The position numbers and the translations under genes were made by a program. Shown piece by piece: positions 59,919 through 64,000 of a stretch of DNA of 64,000 bases. Position 1 is the stretch's first letter; the number at the start of each line of letters is the position of its first letter. The stretch is from NCBI RefSeq assembly GCF_014837295.1, contig NZ_JACYHB010000007.1, forward strand, positions 62,001-126,000. The letters are read 5' to 3'. The notes beneath the pieces are model-generated. The model worked only from the letters and a program-made list of their open reading frames with translations, did not search any database and was not told the origin of the DNA. This stretch comes from Cellulosimicrobium arenosum (GTDB taxonomy: Bacteria > Actinomycetota > Actinomycetes > Actinomycetales > Cellulomonadaceae).

Positions 59919-60845
59919 GTGGGCACGGGGAACGACACGCGGCACGGCGGCGCCCGGACGGCCGGGCCTGCACGGCCTTCGTCCGGGACCCTCTGGCGCC
60001 GACGTCTCGTGGCGCTGCTCCTGCTCGCCGGCCTCGTGACCGGTCTGGTGCTGCTCGGTCAGGTCACCGTCCGCGCGGTGGAGCCCTTGTTCGCCGCCGA
60101 CGAGGAGACCGCGGGCAAGGTCGCTCCGCCCTCGCCCGGGCCGACGGGTCCGCCGGAGGACTGCACGGCGGCGGACGTCGCCCTGTCGATCACGGCGGAC
60201 AGCCCCGAGATCCCGGCGGGCGGTAGCGCGCAGCTCGAGGTCACGGTGCGGCACGTGAGTGCACGCGCGTGCCTGCTGGACGGGTCCGACGTCGGGCGTC
60301 CGGTCGTCGTGACGCGTGCCGCGGCGGACGGCGCGCAGTCCGACGACGAGGCGGGGTCCGACGACGAGGCGGGGTCCGACGACGGTGCGGCGGTCGACGG
60401 TGCGGCGGACGAGGAGAAGTCCGCCGCGGGCGACCGGGGCACGGGGAAGGACGCCGCGCAGGAGGCGCACGTGTGGTCGTCCGCCGACTGCGGCGCGTCG
60501 GGCCGCATGCTCCTGCTCGGTGGGAGCGACGTGGACGTCGCGACGGTCTCGTGGGACGGGACGACGTCCACGCCGGGGTGCGAGAGCAAGCCTGCCGCGT
60601 CGGGTCCGGGCACCTACCGGGTGGTCGCGACGCTCGCCGGCGTCGAGGGCGCGACGAGCGACCCGGTCGAGGTCACCTTCCTCGAGCCGGAGCCGGAGCC
60701 GGAGAAGGAGAAGGAGAAGGAGAAGGCGCCGAAGGACGAGAAGGAGAAGGCGCCGAAGGACGAGAAGGGTGGGCCCGAGAAGGACGCCACGACGCAGCCG
60801 GACGAGCCGGACGAGAAGCCGTCCGAGGACGGTGCGCAGGACTGA
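59919..60845 (+). CDS. Single-pass membrane protein with acidic/Lys-rich tail, function unknown
   Basis: Unrecognised protein of 308 residues. A cytoplasmic N-tail precedes one transmembrane helix (RLVALLLLAGLVTGLVLLGQ). The external part starts near PPEDCTAADVALSITADSPE and has an Ig-like strand pattern with Cys residues that could pair (CTAAD, ACLLDG, SADCGAS, GCESK). A DNA repeat of three 18-base units (about 60337-60390) encodes SDDEAG repeats. The C-terminus is low-complexity Glu/Lys/Pro. GGAGGA lies 3 bases before the GTG. It is divergent from mutY and convergent with disA, which it nearly touches. Confidence 0.72.
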   Translation: MGTGNDTRHGGARTAGPARPSSGTLWRRRLVALLLLAGLVTGLVLLGQVTVRAVEPLFAADEETAGKVAPPSPGPTGPPEDCTAADVALSITADSPEIPAGGSAQLEVTVRHVSARACLLDGSDVGRPVVVTRAAADGAQSDDEAGSDDEAGSDDGAAVDGAADEEKSAAGDRGTGKDAAQEAHVWSSADCGASGRMLLLGGSDVDVATVSWDGTTSTPGCESKPAASGPGTYRVVATLAGVEGATSDPVEVTFLEPEPEPEKEKEKEKAPKDEKEKAPKDEKGGPEKDATTQPDEPDEKPSEDGAQD

Positions 60846-60860
60846 CGTCCCGGCGCCGGG

Positions 60861-61946
60861 TCAGACGTACCGCTCGAGGATGCTCGACTCGGCGAGCCGG
60901 GACAGGCCCTCTCGCACCGAGCGCGCGCGCTGCTCGCCGACGCCCTCGACGGACATGAGGTCGTCGACGCTCGCCGCGAGGAGCTTCTGCAGCCCGCCGA
61001 AGTGGGTCACGAGCCGTTCGATGACGCTGACCGGCAGGCGGGGGACGCGGGACAGGAGCCGGAAGCCGTGCGGGGCGACGGCGGCGTCGAGCGCGTCCCC
61101 ACCACCGGGGAGCCCGAGGACACGGCCGATCTGCCCGAGGTCGAGGAGCTGCGTCGAGCTCAGCGTGCCGAGCGCCTCCTTCACGTCCGCGACGCTTCGG
61201 CCACCGCGCGCGAGGTCGACGTAGTCGCGGACGACGAGCTCGCGGTCCGAGCTGATCCCGCCGATGAGCTCGTCGAGCTGGAGGGCGAGCAGTCGGCCGT
61301 CGGTGCCGAGCTCGATGACGTACCCGGCGATCTCGTCCGAGATCCGCGCGACCATCTCCAGGCGCTGCACGACCGCGCACACGTCGCGCACGGTGACGAG
61401 GTCCTCGATCTCGAGCGCCGACAGGGTGCCCGAGACCTCGTCCAGGCGCGCCCGGTACCGCTCCAGGGTCGCGAGCGCCTGGTTCGCGCGGGACAGGATG
61501 GTGTCGGAGTCCTCGAGCACGTGGCGCTGGCCACCGACGTACAGCGCGACGATGCGCATCGACGCGCTCACCGAGATGACGGGGAACCCGCTCTGCTTCG
61601 CCACGCGCTCCGCGGTGCGGTGCCGCGTGCCGGACTCGGTCGTCTCGATCGTGGGGTCGGGCAGCAGCTGGACGGCGGCGCGCAGGATGCGATGGGCGTC
61701 CCGGTCGAGGACGACGGCGCCGTCCATCTTCGACAGCTCGCGCAGCCGGGTCGCCGAGAACGCGACGTCCAGCACGAACCCGCCCGAGCACATCTGGGCG
61801 ACGACGGGGTCGAGGCCGAGCACGATGAGCGCACCGGTGCGGCCCCGCAGGATGCGTTCGAGGCCGTCTCGCAGCTCCGTGCCGGGCGCGACGGCGGCGA
61901 GGGTCTCCCTCAGAAGCTCGTCCAGGCGGGAAGGGGTCGTGACCAC
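60861..61946 (-). CDS. disA: DNA integrity scanning protein, diadenylate cyclase
   Basis: Makes cyclic di-AMP and scans DNA for branched structures; 361 residues. The diadenylate cyclase domain has the catalytic DGA and RHR motifs in [16 protein letters not shown] and [20 protein letters not shown]. The C-terminal part has a helical spine and a RuvA-like helix-hairpin-helix ([20 protein letters not shown]). GTG at 61946 starts the conserved N-terminus. It lies downstream of radA on the same strand with a 98-base gap, the common actinobacterial arrangement. Confidence 0.96.
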   Translation of the reverse strand: MVTTPSRLDELLRETLAAVAPGTELRDGLERILRGRTGALIVLGLDPVVAQMCSGGFVLDVAFSATRLRELSKMDGAVVLDRDAHRILRAAVQLLPDPTIETTESGTRHRTAERVAKQSGFPVISVSASMRIVALYVGGQRHVLEDSDTILSRANQALATLERYRARLDEVSGTLSALEIEDLVTVRDVCAVVQRLEMVARISDEIAGYVIELGTDGRLLALQLDELIGGISSDRELVVRDYVDLARGGRSVADVKEALGTLSSTQLLDLGQIGRVLGLPGGGDALDAAVAPHGFRLLSRVPRLPVSVIERLVTHFGGLQKLLAASVDDLMSVEGVGEQRARSVREGLSRLAESSILERYV

Positions 61947-62044
61947 GACGCGATCCTACGCTGCGACGGTTGCCCGGCGCGGGTGTGCGCCGCAGGTGTC
62001 GGGAGCGGTCTCACGGAATGGTCAGAGGGGCCGGGTCGGGAAGG

Positions 62045-63478
62045 TCATGCGCTCGCCCGCGCCAGCTCGACGGCCTCGCCGAGGTGCCGCGCCGGAAGGA
62101 TCGTCATGCCCTCCACCGGGCGCGGGAACGAGCCCCGCGGGACGACGGCGCGCGTGAAGCCCAGCCGACCGGCCTCCGCGAGGCGGCGGTCGAGCCCCGT
62201 GACCGGCCTGATGTCACCCGCGAGACCGACCTCGCCGAACGCCACCGTGCCCGCCGGCAGGGCCTCGTCCTCGCGCGCGGACAGCACGGCGAGCGCGATC
62301 GAGAGGTCCGCGGCGGGCTCGGTCACCTTCGCCCCGCCGACGGTCGAGACGTAGACGTCCTGGTCGACGAGCCGCATCCCCGCGTGCCGGTGCATGACGG
62401 CGAGGATCATCGCGAGCCGGTTGGCGTCGACCCCGCTCGTGGTCCGCCGGGGGTTGGACAGCGAGCTGGGCACGACGAGGGACTGGATCTCGAGCGCGAG
62501 CGGCCGTCGCCCCTCGAGCGTCACGGAGATGCACGTCCCGGGTACGCCGGCGCCGGTGTGGGAGAGGAACAGCCCGCTCGGGTCGGCGAGGCCGATGATG
62601 CCGTTCTCGGAGAGGTCGAAGCAGCCCACCTCGTCCGTGGGGCCGTACCTGTTCTTGACCGCACGCACGAGCCGCAGTCGTGAGTGCCGGTCGCCCTCGA
62701 ACTGGCACACCACGTCCACCAGGTGCTCGAGCGTCCGGGGACCGGCGACGGAACCGTCCTTGGTGACGTGACCGACGAGCACCACGGGCAGGTCGCGCGC
62801 CTTCGCCGCGGAGATGAGGGCGGCAGCCACCTCGCGCACCTGGCTGACGCCGCCGGGAGCCCCCTCGACCTGCGCGGACGCGATCGTCTGGACGGAGTCC
62901 ACGATGAGCAGGTCCGGTGCGATCTGGTCGACGTGGCCGAGGACGGTCGCGAGGTCGGTCTCCGCGGCGAGCAGCAGGTCGGGGGCGAGCGCGCCGACCC
63001 GCTCGGCCCGCAGGCGCACCTGGCCGGCCGACTCCTCGCCGGTCACGTACAGGACGCGTCGGGGTCCCGGTGCGGACGGCCCCGCCGCACCCCCGCCCGG
63101 CAGGTCCGAGGCTCCTGCCGCGACGTTGCTCGCGACGGACAGGAGCAGCGTGGACTTCCCCACGCCCGGCTCGCCCGCGAGCAGGACGACCGCGCCCGGC
63201 ACGATCCCGCCGCCGAGGACCCGGTCGAACTCGGCGACGCCGGTGGGGGTCGCACGCGCGGACTCGACGTCGATCTCGCCGATCGGTCGCGCGGGCGACC
63301 GCGTCGGGGCGACGGGAGCGGTCCGCGGGCCGGTCGCCGGCGCGTCCTCGGTGACCGTCCCCCACTCCTGGCACTCCCCGCACCGACCGACCCACTTCGA
63401 GGTGGTCCACCCGCACTCGGCGCAGCGGTAGCCCGGTCGAGAGCGACGGGGTGCGGTCCGGGACGTGGTGGTCGACAC
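62045..63478 (-). CDS. radA: DNA repair protein RadA
   Basis: RecA-like ATPase that drives branch migration in recombination; about 477 residues. The zinc finger is YRCAECGWTTSKWVGRCGEC, Walker A is GEPGVGKST, the RadA-specific KNRYG motif is in AVKNRYGPTDEVGCF, and a Lon-like C-terminal domain ends with GMTILPARHLGEAVELA. Start is uncertain: GTG at 63478 or a GTG ten codons earlier, neither with a strong ribosome site. It precedes disA and both act in DNA-damage handling. Confidence 0.95.
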   Translation of the reverse strand: MSTTTSRTAPRRSRPGYRCAECGWTTSKWVGRCGECQEWGTVTEDAPATGPRTAPVAPTRSPARPIGEIDVESARATPTGVAEFDRVLGGGIVPGAVVLLAGEPGVGKSTLLLSVASNVAAGASDLPGGGAAGPSAPGPRRVLYVTGEESAGQVRLRAERVGALAPDLLLAAETDLATVLGHVDQIAPDLLIVDSVQTIASAQVEGAPGGVSQVREVAAALISAAKARDLPVVLVGHVTKDGSVAGPRTLEHLVDVVCQFEGDRHSRLRLVRAVKNRYGPTDEVGCFDLSENGIIGLADPSGLFLSHTGAGVPGTCISVTLEGRRPLALEIQSLVVPSSLSNPRRTTSGVDANRLAMILAVMHRHAGMRLVDQDVYVSTVGGAKVTEPAADLSIALAVLSAREDEALPAGTVAFGEVGLAGDIRPVTGLDRRLAEAGRLGFTRAVVPRGSFPRPVEGMTILPARHLGEAVELARASA

Positions 63479-63627
63479 GTCGGGGACGCTACCGGTCGGG
63501 TCCGACACCGCTCTTCGGGCACGCCCGCCGTGCTGCAGGGTGCGCGGTTCCCCGCCGCCTACGCTGTGCACACCAGGCGCGGCCTCGGGGCGTACGTGCC
63601 GTGCACGCAGGACAGGAGGCGGAGCAG

Positions 63628-64000
63628 ATGAGCGGACCGGTGGGTGGTGCCCCGGGCGGGACGGCGACGCCGCCGCGCCCCCGGCGTCACGACGACGCGA
63701 TCGGTGCGAGCGAGAACCGGCACGGCCGCCCTGCCTCGCCCGCCGTCTACCGCCGGCGCCGGCTGCTCGCGCTGGTCCTCCTGCTGGCGGTCGTCGCCGC
63801 CGTCGTGCTGTTCCTCGCGCTCGTGTGGCCGGGGTTCGCGACCGCGGAGGCCGACCAGGCGCCCGAGCCCACCGTGACCGTCACCGCCGAGGCGCCGACG
63901 CCGACGATCGAACCGGTGCCGCGCACGGCGCAGACCCCGTTCGCCGAGGCCCTCCCGTCGACCGTCCTCGGGTTCGCCCTGACCGAGGAGGCGGAGCAGG
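63628..64000 (+). CDS. Membrane protein of unknown function, cut by the window end
   Basis: Reading frame open from ATG 63628 to the last base, about 124 residues visible. GGAGG lies about 9 bases upstream of the ATG. A basic Pro/Arg-rich N-tail leads into one transmembrane helix (LALVLLLAVVAAVVLFLALV), then an external Pro/Thr/Glu-rich stretch (PEPTVTVTAEAPTPTIEPVP). It is divergent from radA. The remaining domain is not visible, so no function is given. Confidence 0.75.
   Translation, partial: MSGPVGGAPGGTATPPRPRRHDDAIGASENRHGRPASPAVYRRRRLLALVLLLAVVAAVVLFLALVWPGFATAEADQAPEPTVTVTAEAPTPTIEPVPRTAQTPFAEALPSTVLGFALTEEAEQ

Noticed and set aside
60337-60390. Evenly spaced 18-base repeats considered as a short CRISPR-like or operator array
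   Set aside because: Units are contiguous, in frame and encode SDDEAG; there are no spacers.
60849-60860. CCCGGCGCCGGG palindrome between the membrane protein and disA genes
   Set aside because: Short GC palindrome without a loop in GC-rich DNA; expected often by chance and not clearly a terminator.

Overview
The window is high-GC DNA from an actinobacterium. The pattern fits Micrococcales, probably a Cellulosimicrobium, Cellulomonas or Promicromonospora relative (inference, no marker RNA is present). Supporting signs are the strong GC bias at third codon positions, many GTG starts, ATGA/GTGA stop-start overlaps, Asp/Pro/Thr linkers in secreted carbohydrate-active proteins, GTP-type PEP carboxykinase, and radA-disA next to a MutY that lacks the C-terminal NUDIX-like domain. 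About 54 intact genes, two of them cut by the window ends, and one pseudogene were identified. No rRNA, tRNA, CRISPR array, prophage or insertion sequence was seen.

Region 1 (1-10820) holds two convergent sugar-catabolic clusters separated by a long hairpin. The plus-strand cluster has two sugar ABC permeases, a binding lipoprotein, a Gfo/Idh/MocA dehydrogenase and a UxaA-type dehydratase. The minus-strand cluster has a LacI regulator, a second Gfo/Idh/MocA protein, a DUF993 protein and a TIM-barrel isomerase, with a LacI-type operator. A lone KAS III-like gene follows (10970-12007).

Region 2 (12307-20254) is a secreted polysaccharide-attack locus. Three exported proteins (beta-helix, DUF1996, GH2-like TIM barrel) all carry F5/8C (discoidin) domains. 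A divergent LacI regulator and two matching operators lie at the promoter end.

Region 3 (20283-29642) has an aldo/keto reductase, then a nucleoside-type BMP ABC importer with a deaminase and an ornithine-cyclodeaminase-like gene. A GntR/FCD regulator lies upstream, with a perfect 18-bp palindrome in front of the importer operon. A solitary ABC ATPase follows.

Region 4 (29930-33040) is a light-signalling module: a bacteriophytochrome fused to a PP2C phosphatase, facing an anti-sigma-like ATPase and a STAS antagonist. Region 5 (33159-37217) is xylose use (ROK regulator, xylA, xylB). Region 6 (37402-40920) is a YbhFSR-like ABC exporter with its TetR regulator and a candidate operator.

Region 7 (40844-52650) is mixed housekeeping and accessory DNA: trmL, an ECF sigma factor with a YCII protein, an NTF2-like protein, an oxidoreductase paired with a proline-racemase-family protein lacking both catalytic cysteines, pckG, a RamB/ScfR-type regulator, a decayed alpha/beta hydrolase, a formylglycine-generating enzyme and two redox genes. 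Region 8 (52837-58167) is glycerol use (glpD, glpF, glpK, SorC-type regulator). Region 9 (58240-64000) holds argA, mutY, a membrane protein, disA, radA and a truncated membrane protein.

The most unusual signal is a non-coding element present twice (12057-12153 and 52706-52790). It has a 49-nt core with 42 of 49 identities, enclosed by arms whose sequences differ between copies but are self-complementary in each. An internal hairpin shows a compensatory base-pair change. Both copies lie 3' of a gene in the same orientation.
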